The notes beneath the pieces are model-generated. The model had not been told where the DNA came from. It was given only the letters and a program-made list of their open reading frames with translations, and did no database searches. From assembly GCF_001613005.1 (NCBI RefSeq), contig NZ_BDBN01000020.1, forward strand, positions 1 through 64,000: 64,000 bases of DNA, in the 5' to 3' direction. Position numbers and translations under genes: made by a program. Below, in pieces: positions 8,594-16,703 of this stretch (the first letter of the stretch is position 1; every line of letters starts with the position of its first letter). Origin of the DNA: Nocardia nova NBRC 15556. Its GTDB lineage: Bacteria; Actinomycetota; Actinomycetes; Mycobacteriales; Mycobacteriaceae.

Positions 8594-9993
8594 CGACATC
8601 CATCGCCGCCGTCAACCATGCTCAGCTGCCGGACATCGTGTGCGACCTGCCCACCGGACCCGGCGCCGTGTGCGCGCTGAAACAACTCGGCGGCGACGCC
8701 GCCAACTCCGTAGCAAATTCCGCATTCGACAGCATGGTCGACTCCCTGATCGACGGTATGACCAAGGCGCTCAGAATCGACGTGACCTGGTGGGTCAATC
8801 TGCCGTCCCCGCAGTTGGCGACGTCCACGGGGGAGCCGGGGCCTGCTCTGACGTCGATTCGGAGCTACACCAGCGGATTGCCAGTTCTGCTGATGATCGC
8901 GGGCATCTTGTTCGCCGCCGCCCGGCTGGCGATGGCCAAACGTGGTGGCGTCGCGGGGGAAGCGCAGGAGAGCTTCCTCATGTTCGCGCGGGCGGTGTTC
9001 GCCTCCATGATGTTCTCCGCGTTGATCACCACCGGCACGAAAGCCGGTGACGCATTCAGTCATTGGGTGATCAACGACGCCACCGGCGGCGACCTGCACG
9101 GAGCAGTCGAGCGGCTGGTCGACAACAACCTGCGCGATCACAGCAACCTCGGCTCCGGCATCCTGCTCGTGCTAGGCATCCTCGGCCTGATCAGCATGCT
9201 CGTGCAACTCGCGATGCTGGTCATCCGCCAAGCCGTGCTCATCCTGGTGGTCGCCGCGATTCCGCTGGCCGCGGCCGCCGCCGGAACCGGGCCCGGTTCG
9301 CAGGCGTACAAGCGGATGCTGTCGTGGTCGCTGGCGTTCGTGCTGTGGAAACCGGTCGGCGCCCTCATCTACGCGATCGCCTTCACCGCCGCAGGCACGA
9401 AAACCCAGGATCAGCAACAAGACCCGCAACTGGTGCTGCTCGGCATGATTCTGCTGTTGTCGGTGACGATCGTGCTGCCGGCCTTGATGCGGCTGGTCGC
9501 CCCGGCAGTGGCCACTCTCGGCGGCGGGGGAGGAGCAGGCGCCGCACTCGCCGGCGGCGCCCTCGGCATCGCCATGGGCGCAGCCGGAGGTGACCGTTCC
9601 GCGGCCCGCAAGATGACCGAAGGCGAAAACGCCACCGCCAGCGGAGCCGGAGGCGGTAGTCCCCACCCGCCCCCGAGTGGCCCGTCGGGCGGGGCAGGAG
9701 GTGGCCGTCCCCTCTCGGGCGGGACCGGTGGTGGTGGAGCTTCGCCCGGTCGCGGGGCCTCATCCGCAGGGTCCGGGCCGGCGGGAACCGGGGGCCGGTC
9801 GGCGGGCTCCGCGGGACAAGCCGGTGGCAGTTCGGGTGCGGCCAGTGGCGCGGGCGCGGGCGTCGCTGGAGCGGCCGTCATGGGCACGCAGTTGGCCGGT
9901 CAGGGGGTGCGGTCGGCGAGTTCGGCGGTCGAGTCCCAATCCGGTGACAGCTGGGATATCGACGCGCCCGGCCCGTTGGAGGTGCGGCGATGA
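8590..9993 (+). CDS. TrbL/VirB6-like polytopic channel protein
   Basis: 467 residues. A soluble N-terminus (1-90) with several Cys precedes about six transmembrane helices (about 95-115, 135-155, 195-245 as two, 260-285, 300-335), then a long Gly/Ser/Ala-rich tail (about 340-467). TrbL/VirB6 proteins form the inner-membrane part of the conjugation channel, and a low-complexity tail is common in Gram-positive forms. Start ATG at 8590 makes ATGA with the upstream stop; an ATG 15 bases earlier is less likely. The C-terminus reads DIDAPGPLEVRR, distantly like the acidic tails of other proteins here. Confidence 0.75.
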   Translation: MTTSIAAVNHAQLPDIVCDLPTGPGAVCALKQLGGDAANSVANSAFDSMVDSLIDGMTKALRIDVTWWVNLPSPQLATSTGEPGPALTSIRSYTSGLPVLLMIAGILFAAARLAMAKRGGVAGEAQESFLMFARAVFASMMFSALITTGTKAGDAFSHWVINDATGGDLHGAVERLVDNNLRDHSNLGSGILLVLGILGLISMLVQLAMLVIRQAVLILVVAAIPLAAAAAGTGPGSQAYKRMLSWSLAFVLWKPVGALIYAIAFTAAGTKTQDQQQDPQLVLLGMILLLSVTIVLPALMRLVAPAVATLGGGGGAGAALAGGALGIAMGAAGGDRSAARKMTEGENATASGAGGGSPHPPPSGPSGGAGGGRPLSGGTGGGGASPGRGASSAGSGPAGTGGRSAGSAGQAGGSSGAASGAGAGVAGAAVMGTQLAGQGVRSASSAVESQSGDSWDIDAPGPLEVRR

Positions 9994-11468
9994 CCAGTCC
10001 CCGCATGTACGGCAGATGGGAGAAACCGCGCTCGGCCGGGTTCTTCGGCATGACGTGGGGAGTGAGCATGCTCGCGCTGGCCCTGCTGATCACCGTGATG
10101 GCTACCTTCATGCTCACCCGATCCGTACCCGCGACGCTGATCGTGCTTGCTTGCGCCGCAATGGTTTTCACGCCGCTTGTCGTCACCGTCGATGGCAGGA
10201 CCGGGTGGGAGACGGCGGTCTTGCGGGTCCAGTTCGCGGCGGCGAAAGCGCGGGGTGAACTGCTGTATCGGTCCGGCCGGTTCTCCCGGATACCGGGAGT
10301 GTCGAGATTGCCTGGGCTGCTTGCTGATTCACGCCTGGCCGAGTGGGAGACCCCTGGCGGGAAGCGGTTCGCGATCATCCATGTTCGCCGCACCGATCAC
10401 TGCACGGTGGTGCTGCGGGTGCTGCCGCGCGGGAAGGAACTGGTCGACCAAGCCCAAATCGATGCCTGGGTCGGCGAGTACGGGCATTTCCTGGCCTCGC
10501 AGTCACGCGGCGGTGAGGTCGTCGCGGTCACCTCGGTGCTCGAGAACGTCGCCGAAACACATCTCAAGCAACGCCGCGAAGTCGCACGCCTGGTCCGGCC
10601 GCAGTCGCCGCAGTTCGCGCGCGCGGTGATGCGGGAGGCCGCCGCAGATATCGGCGGAGTGGGCGTGCGGATCGAGGCCCGCATCGCGATCACCTACCGC
10701 GCCATCGGCACCTCCCGCAAAACGCGGCAGGATCTGCCCGAGCAGGCCCGCGAGATCGGGCAGCGCCTGCAAGGGGTGCTGTCTCAGCTGGCCCGTGCGG
10801 GGCTGCCGGCCACGCCGTTGCAGGCGTGGGAGGTGCTGGGGCTGGTGCGGTCGCGCTACGACCTGGCTGCCCAGCGCGATATCGAAGCCGTCGGCCCGGC
10901 GATCACCGATACACAGTCGTGGGATTCGGTGGGCCCGATCGCGCACGAGGACCGCTGGGACCATCTGGTGCACGACGGGGCCCGATCCATCACGTGGGAA
11001 ATGGATGCTCCGCCGCGGGGCGCGGTGTTGGAAACCGGTCTGGAGGAGTTGCTGCGCCCGCGCGCGGATGTGCCACGCAAACGGGTCGCGATCGTGTACC
11101 GCCTGCATTCGGCGGCCGAGGCCACCGACATCGTCGACTCCGACTTCCGCGACGCGCTCGCAGCCGAGCAGACCGAACGCGGCATCGCCTCGGCCGCCGC
11201 ATCCATCCGCGTCGACAACACTCGCGCCGCCCGTCAGGAACAAGCCCGCGGCGCCGGCCTCACCCGATTCGGGGTCCTGGTCACCGTCACCGACGTCCTC
11301 GACGCCGACCTGCCGGGCATCGAAGCCTCCGTACGCACCATGACCGCGGCATCACGGCTGCGGGTGCGCCGCTGCTACGGCTCCCAAGCAGCCGCCTTCG
11401 CCGCCTCCCTCGGCATCGGACTGATCCTGCCCGAACACACCTCGATCTCGAAGCGGTTCAGCGCATGA
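9990..11468 (+). CDS. SCO6880-like conjugation protein
   Basis: 492 residues: two N-terminal transmembrane helices (about 23-64), then a large cytoplasmic region with the pattern of actinobacterial SCO6880-family proteins (PGLLADSRLAEWETPGG near 95-112, LKQRREVARLV, and a late RVRRCYGSQAAAFAASLG). Family members sit directly before a VirB4-type ATPase and appear to supply its VirB3-like anchor and N-terminal domain, leaving the motor on a separate chain, as seen here. Overlaps both neighbours by 4 bases. Confidence 0.8.
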   Translation: MTSPRMYGRWEKPRSAGFFGMTWGVSMLALALLITVMATFMLTRSVPATLIVLACAAMVFTPLVVTVDGRTGWETAVLRVQFAAAKARGELLYRSGRFSRIPGVSRLPGLLADSRLAEWETPGGKRFAIIHVRRTDHCTVVLRVLPRGKELVDQAQIDAWVGEYGHFLASQSRGGEVVAVTSVLENVAETHLKQRREVARLVRPQSPQFARAVMREAAADIGGVGVRIEARIAITYRAIGTSRKTRQDLPEQAREIGQRLQGVLSQLARAGLPATPLQAWEVLGLVRSRYDLAAQRDIEAVGPAITDTQSWDSVGPIAHEDRWDHLVHDGARSITWEMDAPPRGAVLETGLEELLRPRADVPRKRVAIVYRLHSAAEATDIVDSDFRDALAAEQTERGIASAAASIRVDNTRAARQEQARGAGLTRFGVLVTVTDVLDADLPGIEASVRTMTAASRLRVRRCYGSQAAAFAASLGIGLILPEHTSISKRFSA

Positions 11469-13186
11469 ACATCCATAACGAGACCCGGAAGGCCCGCCGT
11501 CCGCGAACGACGACCGTCGCGGGGATCCGCGTATTGACATCCCAGGCCCGCGCAGAGGCCGAAACGGCCGCCGCCAGGCGCGGTCTGACCGCGGTGCGCG
11601 CTCGCTGGGCACTGTCGAGTGACGATCATCGCCGCGCCACTGCCGCACGACGGGTGGAGGATTCGGTTCGCGACGGGTTCGCTGTGCCCGCAGCGGGTCT
11701 GACCGACCGCGGGTACCGCGGCGTCGGCGGTGGCCGCGCGACAGTGGTGCCAGCGACACCGGAATGGCGGGCGACCACGGTGCAGGTGGCCGGATTGTGG
11801 CCCTTCGCGGTCGGCGCGACCGCCCCGGTGGTCGGTTGCCCGGTCGGCTCGCATTACGTCACGGGCGCGCCGGTGCACTTCGATCCGATGTCGTGGTTCG
11901 CCCGCGGATTCATCACCGCACCGATCGCGTTCGTGCTGGCACTCAACGGATTCGGCAAATCCTCGCTGATCCGGCGCCTGGCGACAGGGGCGGTCGCAGC
12001 CGGGGAAACCGTGCTGTGCATGGGCGACACGAAACCCGACTACCGCGATCTGGTCGAAGCCCTGGGTGGGCAGGTCGTCGACCTCGGATACGGGCACGGC
12101 AGCATCAACCCACTCGCTGTCGGCGCGCTCGGAACCATCATTGACCAGCTCCCGAATCTGGATCAGCGCCGCCAGGTCGCCGCTCGTGTCGAAGCCGGAC
12201 AGGTCAACATTGTGGCCGGGCTCATCGAGCTGGTCCGCGGGTCCCGCGTCGCCGACTACGAAGAAACCCTCATCGCCGCCGGTCTGCGCGAACTCTACAG
12301 CCCCGCAGTCGGTTTCACCCCGCAGCGGCCACCACGGCTGTCCGATTTGCTGGCCACGATCTCCGGCGGCGCAGACCGATTGCGGCAGTTCGCCGAGGAA
12401 GACGACGACGTCGCGTTCCGGGCGGCGACCAAAGTGCTGCGCCGCTCGCTGCGCGCGGTGATCGAGGGCCCGTGGGGACAGATCTTCGACCGTCCCACCA
12501 GCACACCCCTCGATCTGAACAGCCCCGCGGTGTGCATCGATGTGTCCCGCATCCCTGAAGGCGACACGAAGCTGCTGGCGGCAGTACTGATGGTGTGCTG
12601 GAGCGAGGGCTTCGGCGCGGTCGCCGCCGCTCACGCCCTCGCCGACGCAGGTCTCGCGCCGCCGCGCACGTTCGAGGTCGTCATGGACGAGATCTGGCGG
12701 GTGCTGGGCGCGGGGGAGTTCATGGTCGACCGCGTCGACGCCTTGACCCGGTTGAACAGGCCGCTGGGCACCGGGTTGATCATGTGCAGCCACACCATCA
12801 AAGACCTCGCTGCCTTCGACTCGCCGGCTGCGCAAGCCAAAGCCCTGGGTTTCTTCGAACGCGCCCGCGCCAAAATCATCGGCCCCGTCGGACCGGAAGA
12901 GATCGAACGCCTCCGCGCCGCGGTATCCATCACCGACACCGAGAAACTACTCGTCACCTCCTGGGCCGCGCCGCGACCCCCGACCGACGATCACCTCGGC
13001 AACACCGGCATACGCGAAACACCCCCCGGCACAGGATGTTTCCTGCTCAAAACAGGTGAAGCCGACGCGCCCGGCATCCCGTTCCGCATGACCTTCACCC
13101 CCACCGAGCGCGACCGAGACATCCACAACACCAACCGCCGCTTCTCCCACCTGACCGGCGGGCAGGTCGATACCCCACAAATGTAG
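11465..13186 (+). CDS. VirB4-like secretion ATPase
   Basis: 573 residues. A basic N-terminal segment and beta-rich region lead to Walker A (NGFGKSSL, about 160-167), a long AAA-type core with ADYEETLIAAGLREL, Walker B (EVVMDEIW, about 402-409) and a sensor-like HTIKDL motif. This is the motor of the type IV system; the N-terminal domain seems to be carried by the preceding protein. ATG at 11465 is chosen for the ATGA overlap. Longer open frames upstream are shadows. Followed by a 220-base gap before the TnsA-like gene, so this may be the end of the first transcription unit. Confidence 0.85.
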   Translation: MNIHNETRKARRPRTTTVAGIRVLTSQARAEAETAAARRGLTAVRARWALSSDDHRRATAARRVEDSVRDGFAVPAAGLTDRGYRGVGGGRATVVPATPEWRATTVQVAGLWPFAVGATAPVVGCPVGSHYVTGAPVHFDPMSWFARGFITAPIAFVLALNGFGKSSLIRRLATGAVAAGETVLCMGDTKPDYRDLVEALGGQVVDLGYGHGSINPLAVGALGTIIDQLPNLDQRRQVAARVEAGQVNIVAGLIELVRGSRVADYEETLIAAGLRELYSPAVGFTPQRPPRLSDLLATISGGADRLRQFAEEDDDVAFRAATKVLRRSLRAVIEGPWGQIFDRPTSTPLDLNSPAVCIDVSRIPEGDTKLLAAVLMVCWSEGFGAVAAAHALADAGLAPPRTFEVVMDEIWRVLGAGEFMVDRVDALTRLNRPLGTGLIMCSHTIKDLAAFDSPAAQAKALGFFERARAKIIGPVGPEEIERLRAAVSITDTEKLLVTSWAAPRPPTDDHLGNTGIRETPPGTGCFLLKTGEADAPGIPFRMTFTPTERDRDIHNTNRRFSHLTGGQVDTPQM

Positions 13187-13230
13187 GTTCCCATGATTTT
13201 GACGCCTTTCCCATCTATTTGTCGCCGACT

Positions 13231-13253
13231 TGTCGCTTACGACAGTTCGGTGG
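13231..13253 (+). repeat. Dispersed palindromic motif, copy A
   Basis: TGTCGCTTACGACA at 13231-13244 is a 5-bp-arm palindrome followed by GTTCGGTGGGAAT. Closely related sequence recurs at 14704-14734 and, without the palindrome's left arm, at 15438-15464. This copy sits 5' of the TnsA-like gene. It could be an operator or the footprint of a small repeat. See the finding on this repeat. Confidence 0.45.
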
Positions 13254-13407
13254 GAATCCGGTCCGGCGTGTCAGCGCCTCATACTCAGCAGGAGAAGTTT
13301 GGTGACGCCATGAATAATCAAGGCAGAGGCCACTTTTGGGCCAGCGTCGCGGGGGTCGTCCCAAATTCTGAAGTGGCCGTGCGATTTCGCGGCGACGACG
13401 GCGTTTC

Positions 13408-14208
13408 GTGGATACGACATTGCGGCGGTTGCCGATTGATGAGGTGTTGTCGGGGCGCCCGGTTCGTGAGTTCCGCTGGTGGAAGAGCAAACGTCACTAT
13501 TCGGGCTGGTACTGGTCCTCGACCGCTGACGGGCACGTGGTCTACGAAAGCCGCCTCGAGTTGGCGAGAATTTTTCTGGCAGATCAGGACCGGGATGTCG
13601 TGGCAATCGCGGCGCAGCCGTTCCTGCTCGAGGGCGTTGACGGCGACCGGGTGCGCAGGCATGTACCGGATCTACTGCTGGCCGGATCCGGTGGCCAGCT
13701 CACGGTGGTCGATGTGAAATCAGCTGCCCGAGTGTCGGATCCGAAGTCAGCGGCTCAGTTCGAGTGGCCGCGTGGTGTTCGCGATGAGCACGGTCTCGGC
13801 ATCGAGGTCTGGTCCGGGTGTGATCCCGTGTTGCTGGCCAATGTCCGATTCCTGGCCGGGAATCGACGGCCCGTCACGATAGCGCTGGAATTGGCCGACG
13901 CGGTGATGGCGGCCGTGAGCGAGCCTGTCGAACTCGGCCTCCTGGAGCGGAGTCTGGCGCGGTCGGCGCCGCCGTTGGTGATCCGGCCGGTGATCTTGCA
14001 CCTGTTGTGGCGATCGTGGCTGGCGGCGGACATGATCCGGAATCTGAGAAGCCTGTGCGAATCCCCAGGTCGTGAACCGCCTGTCCGCAAGGTCCGGCGA
14101 GAACCTACACGCGACGCCGACACCTCTGCACCTGAAGGTTCTCATGCCACGGCAACTACGTCGAGGTTGGCCGGCCTGCGGGTGCGACGAGGCGGGTTGC
14201 GCCGATGA
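13408..14208 (+). CDS. TnsA-like endonuclease
   Basis: 266 residues with the TnsA N-terminal nuclease pattern: FRWWKSKRHYSGWYWSST (about 23-40), YESRLELARIFLADQD with the catalytic Glu, RRHVPDLLL with the catalytic Asp, and VVDVKSAARVSD with the D-x-K. All PD-(D/E)xK residues are visible. TnsA cuts 5' transposon ends with a TnsB transposase, but no TnsB-type gene is in this window. Start GTG at 13408 gives a short N-terminus. A second frame from ATG 13310 (AGGAG at 13290-13294) encodes a plausible N-terminus (SEVAVRFRGDDGVSW) out of phase with this one, so a frameshift is possible. Stop overlaps the next ATG. Confidence 0.75.
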   Translation: MDTTLRRLPIDEVLSGRPVREFRWWKSKRHYSGWYWSSTADGHVVYESRLELARIFLADQDRDVVAIAAQPFLLEGVDGDRVRRHVPDLLLAGSGGQLTVVDVKSAARVSDPKSAAQFEWPRGVRDEHGLGIEVWSGCDPVLLANVRFLAGNRRPVTIALELADAVMAAVSEPVELGLLERSLARSAPPLVIRPVILHLLWRSWLAADMIRNLRSLCESPGREPPVRKVRREPTRDADTSAPEGSHATATTSRLAGLRVRRGGLRR

Positions 14209-14687
14209 GCGAACCCGCTGACTTCGTAGTGCTGCATATGGACGGCACGGCGAGTTGGGGTGTGGGCGACGTCGACAGCATCATGGATGCTCTCGGTGTC
14301 GACACGGTGCGCCTCGATATCAGTGGTGCAGGCCGGGTGCAGGTCTGGCATACGGACTCGACTCCTGTCGCGAACCCACTCAGTGAGCGGGTCCTCACCA
14401 GGCTCGGGTATCGGGCTCCGACTGGCTGGAACGGTCCGATTGCACTGACCACGAGGGCGTTTGGCCGCCTGGATATCGCCGCGCCATTGGCGGAGGACGT
14501 ATCCGAAGCGGTGGAAGAGCTGGCCACGGAAGTGGAGGCCACTGCCGTGGCGGCAGGGGCTCACACCACGCAGATGGTCGACACCGCGCTACCACCTGAC
14601 AGGGATACCGCTCTCGCCGAGGACACGGTTGTCGCGGCGCCACTGGACCCGACGTCACACGTGCCCGACATGGGAGCCGACCTGTGA
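14205..14687 (+). CDS. Small tail-bearing protein, TnsA-linked paralogue 1
   Basis: 160 residues, family not recognised. N-terminal half: ADFVVLHMDGTASWG, then GRVQVWHTDS, and NPLSERVLTRLGYRAPTGW, all repeated with changes in the protein at 14797-15297. The NPLx(V)L..GY..GP spacing faintly recalls DUF3846-type phage proteins. C-terminal half: acidic linker, MVDTALPPD, then the tail VPDMGADL shared in type with many proteins of the transfer operon. ATGA overlap with the TnsA-like gene indicates coupled translation. Confidence 0.65.
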   Translation: MSEPADFVVLHMDGTASWGVGDVDSIMDALGVDTVRLDISGAGRVQVWHTDSTPVANPLSERVLTRLGYRAPTGWNGPIALTTRAFGRLDIAAPLAEDVSEAVEELATEVEATAVAAGAHTTQMVDTALPPDRDTALAEDTVVAAPLDPTSHVPDMGADL

Positions 14688-14703
14688 CCACTACGGATTT
14701 CAG

Positions 14704-14734
14704 TTGTCGCTTACGGCAAGTCGGCGGAAATTCC
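14704..14734 (+). repeat. Dispersed palindromic motif, copy B
   Basis: TTGTCGCTTACGGCAA at 14704-14719, then GTCGGCGGAAATTCC. It matches copy A closely (TTGTCGCTTACG, TCGG-GG-AAT) and lies between the two small paralogues. Downstream, AAGTTTCACCAAA here carries the reverse complement of the TTTGGTGA that follows copy A. Confidence 0.45.
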
Positions 14735-14796
14735 TGTGCACCGCATTGGGGGAGAACAAGTTTCACCAAACCGTCCTATCGAGAGGATGCGAGTCG

Positions 14797-15297
14797 ATGA
14801 ACTTCCACGCCGATTTTGTGGTGCTCCACCCGGGCGGCGAAGCCCTCTACGGGTCGCGCGACCGCGATCAGAGCACGCGTGATGCCATACGCACGCATGT
14901 GCCCGACCTGTCCACCCAAGGCGTGGGAAGAGTGCGGGCCTGGTTCGCCGATAACTTCTCGAGGCCTGATTTGCGTCCAAACCCGCTGGCCGACCAAGTA
15001 CTTGCCCGCTTGGGCTACAAGCACCCGACCGGCTGGTACGGACCGGTTGCGGTGACCATGGAGGAAGACATGGCGGGTCATATCCCGCCACTGGACCCCA
15101 AAGTCCGCGAGACAGTCGACGCGCTGCTCGCGCCGGTGGAAGGTACTGCGATCCATGCCCCAACCCGCGCGACGGACGTCCACTCCGAGTTGCTGAGCGG
15201 CTTCGATGTCGCATCGATGGACGAGTTAAACAGCACGACAACAGAATTCACGTCACAGCCTGTCTTCGACGTGCCTGACACGGGACTTGACCTGTGA
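14797..15297 (+). CDS. Small tail-bearing protein, TnsA-linked paralogue 2
   Basis: 166 residues, paralogous to 14205-14687: ADFVVLHPGGEALYG, GRVRAWFADN, NPLADQVLARLGYKHPTGW, GPVAVTMEED. The C-terminus ends VPDTGLDL, close to VPDMGADL of its sister. Start ATG at 14797 follows GAGAGG at 14781-14786, and a repeat-bearing 109-base gap separates it from the first copy. Function unknown. Pairing with a nuclease and possession of the operon-wide tail suggest a partner of the nuclease or of the transfer machine. Confidence 0.65.
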   Translation: MNFHADFVVLHPGGEALYGSRDRDQSTRDAIRTHVPDLSTQGVGRVRAWFADNFSRPDLRPNPLADQVLARLGYKHPTGWYGPVAVTMEEDMAGHIPPLDPKVRETVDALLAPVEGTAIHAPTRATDVHSELLSGFDVASMDELNSTTTEFTSQPVFDVPDTGLDL

Positions 15298-15566
15298 CTC
15301 TACAAACGAGTTTGGCTCCGCGCCCCATCGGATTCGGCGAACGAGCGGACAAGGCGTGGAATTACCACACGAGAGGCGCAGTTGCGCAACAACTTTCGCG
15401 CGCAGGAACCGCCGCCTACCGCTTCATGTCGGATGGCCACGCCAAGTCGGTGGGAATTCGGGACGAGCACTCGGCTGGAGCGAGCCTCAGGCGACAAATT
15501 CGACGACCACCTACAACAAATGGGATCCACGGTGAAGGCTGCCGATGCGTGGGAGGACGGCGGTGA
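15294..15566 (+). CDS. Doubtful small ORF
   Basis: A 90-codon frame starting with a GTGA overlap and ending just before the NlpC/P60 start. Its composition is not convincing and it contains the third copy of the dispersed motif (15438-15464). It may be a remnant of a third small paralogue or leader sequence rather than a gene. Confidence 0.2.
   Translation: MTLQTSLAPRPIGFGERADKAWNYHTRGAVAQQLSRAGTAAYRFMSDGHAKSVGIRDEHSAGASLRRQIRRPPTTNGIHGEGCRCVGGRR
15438..15464 (+). repeat. Dispersed motif, copy C (partial)
   Basis: CACGCCAAGTCGGTGGGAAT at 15438-15457 matches the second half of copies A and B (CAAGTCGG-GG-AAT). It precedes the NlpC/P60 gene by about 110 bases. The palindromic left half is degraded (ATGTCGGATGGC). 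Confidence 0.35.
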
Positions 15567-16703
15567 GTGATGTCCTCCAGAACCCTCCTCGCGGGCATCG
15601 TGTCGTTGCCCATCGCGTTGATCCTGTTCCTGGCCTTACTGGTCGGAATACAGCCCGCGGACTCGTGTGCGACCGACGTGCTCGCTGGGGGAGTGGCGGG
15701 CTCGACCGGTCAGTCGCTGGAGGGGTTGAACGAGCGGCAGTTGGAGTTGGCGCGCAACGGTGTCGTGATCGGCAAACAACGCCGGGCTCCGGAGTCGGTG
15801 ATCATCGCCGAGCTCGCGGCGATGATCACCGAATCGACGTTGCGCAACCTCGCGAATTCCAACGTGCCGGAATCGCTGAGCTTCCCCAACGACGGCGTCG
15901 GCGCGGATCACGATTCGGTGGGCCCGCACCAGATGCGCGTCAGCGTCTGGGGAAGCGCCGGGATCGCCACACTGATGAACACGATCTATCAGATCAACTG
16001 GTTCTACAACCAAGCCGCCACCATCACCGGCGCCGCCTCGATGACCTCGGCCGAACTCGCCCAAGCAGTCGAAGTGTCCGCGCCGAACGCCTATGCCGGA
16101 CAACTGGACCTGGCCCAACGCCTCTACGCGATGTTCGCCGACATCGACCCAGCGTCCCTGCCCGCCACCGCGTCAGGGCAACCGCCGCCAGGATGTGGAC
16201 CCGGTTCGGGACCACCCGGCGCGCCGGTGCCGGCCAGTGGCTTGGGGCAAGCGGTCGTGGCGGCGGCCCAGCAGTGGATCGGCACCCCGTACGTGTGGGG
16301 TGGCGGAGATGCGAACGGACCGACGGGCGGTGGCTTCGACTGCTCGGGGTTGACGTTGTACGCGGTCTACCAGGCGTCGGGTGGCCGAATCCGGTTGCCG
16401 CACTACACCCAAGCACAACAAGACGACCCTGCAGCGCACGCGGTGCCGTTCGATCAACGCCAACCCGGGGATCTGATCTTCTTCACCACCGTCGGCGAGA
16501 GCGATTCCCACCATGTCGCCGTGTACGCGGGCCGCGCCGCCGACGGCACCGACCTGGTCGTACACGCCCCCCAAACCGGCCAAACCGTCGCCACCGCCCC
16601 TCTGGCCCGAGTCGCCGGAATCGACCACCTCGACGTCCGCCGCTACAGCACCCCACCACCACAACCGCGAAGCCCCACAGCGGAGGAGGGAAAGCACCTG
16701 TGA
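15567..16703 (+). CDS. Membrane-anchored lysozyme-like + NlpC/P60 peptidoglycan hydrolase (VirB1 role)
   Basis: 378 residues: N-terminal transmembrane helix (about 7-28), a lysozyme/transglycosylase-like region (about 55-205, with ITESTLRNLANS and SVGPHQMR), a Gly/Pro linker, and a C-terminal NlpC/P60 domain (about 225-360). In the latter, Cys is in FDCSGLT, His in HHVAVYAG and a third polar residue in VVHAPQ. Such two-domain enzymes open peptidoglycan for the conjugation channel in Gram-positive systems. Start GTG 15567 or ATG 15570, with GGAGG at 15552-15556. Stop overlaps the next GTG. Confidence 0.85.
   Translation: MMSSRTLLAGIVSLPIALILFLALLVGIQPADSCATDVLAGGVAGSTGQSLEGLNERQLELARNGVVIGKQRRAPESVIIAELAAMITESTLRNLANSNVPESLSFPNDGVGADHDSVGPHQMRVSVWGSAGIATLMNTIYQINWFYNQAATITGAASMTSAELAQAVEVSAPNAYAGQLDLAQRLYAMFADIDPASLPATASGQPPPGCGPGSGPPGAPVPASGLGQAVVAAAQQWIGTPYVWGGGDANGPTGGGFDCSGLTLYAVYQASGGRIRLPHYTQAQQDDPAAHAVPFDQRQPGDLIFFTTVGESDSHHVAVYAGRAADGTDLVVHAPQTGQTVATAPLARVAGIDHLDVRRYSTPPPQPRSPTAEEGKHL

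Noticed and set aside
15545..16699. 5' part of a 752-codon plus-strand ORF
   Set aside because: Shadow of the NlpC/P60 gene in another frame; Arg/Pro-rich. Only the portion from GTG 16700 is kept.
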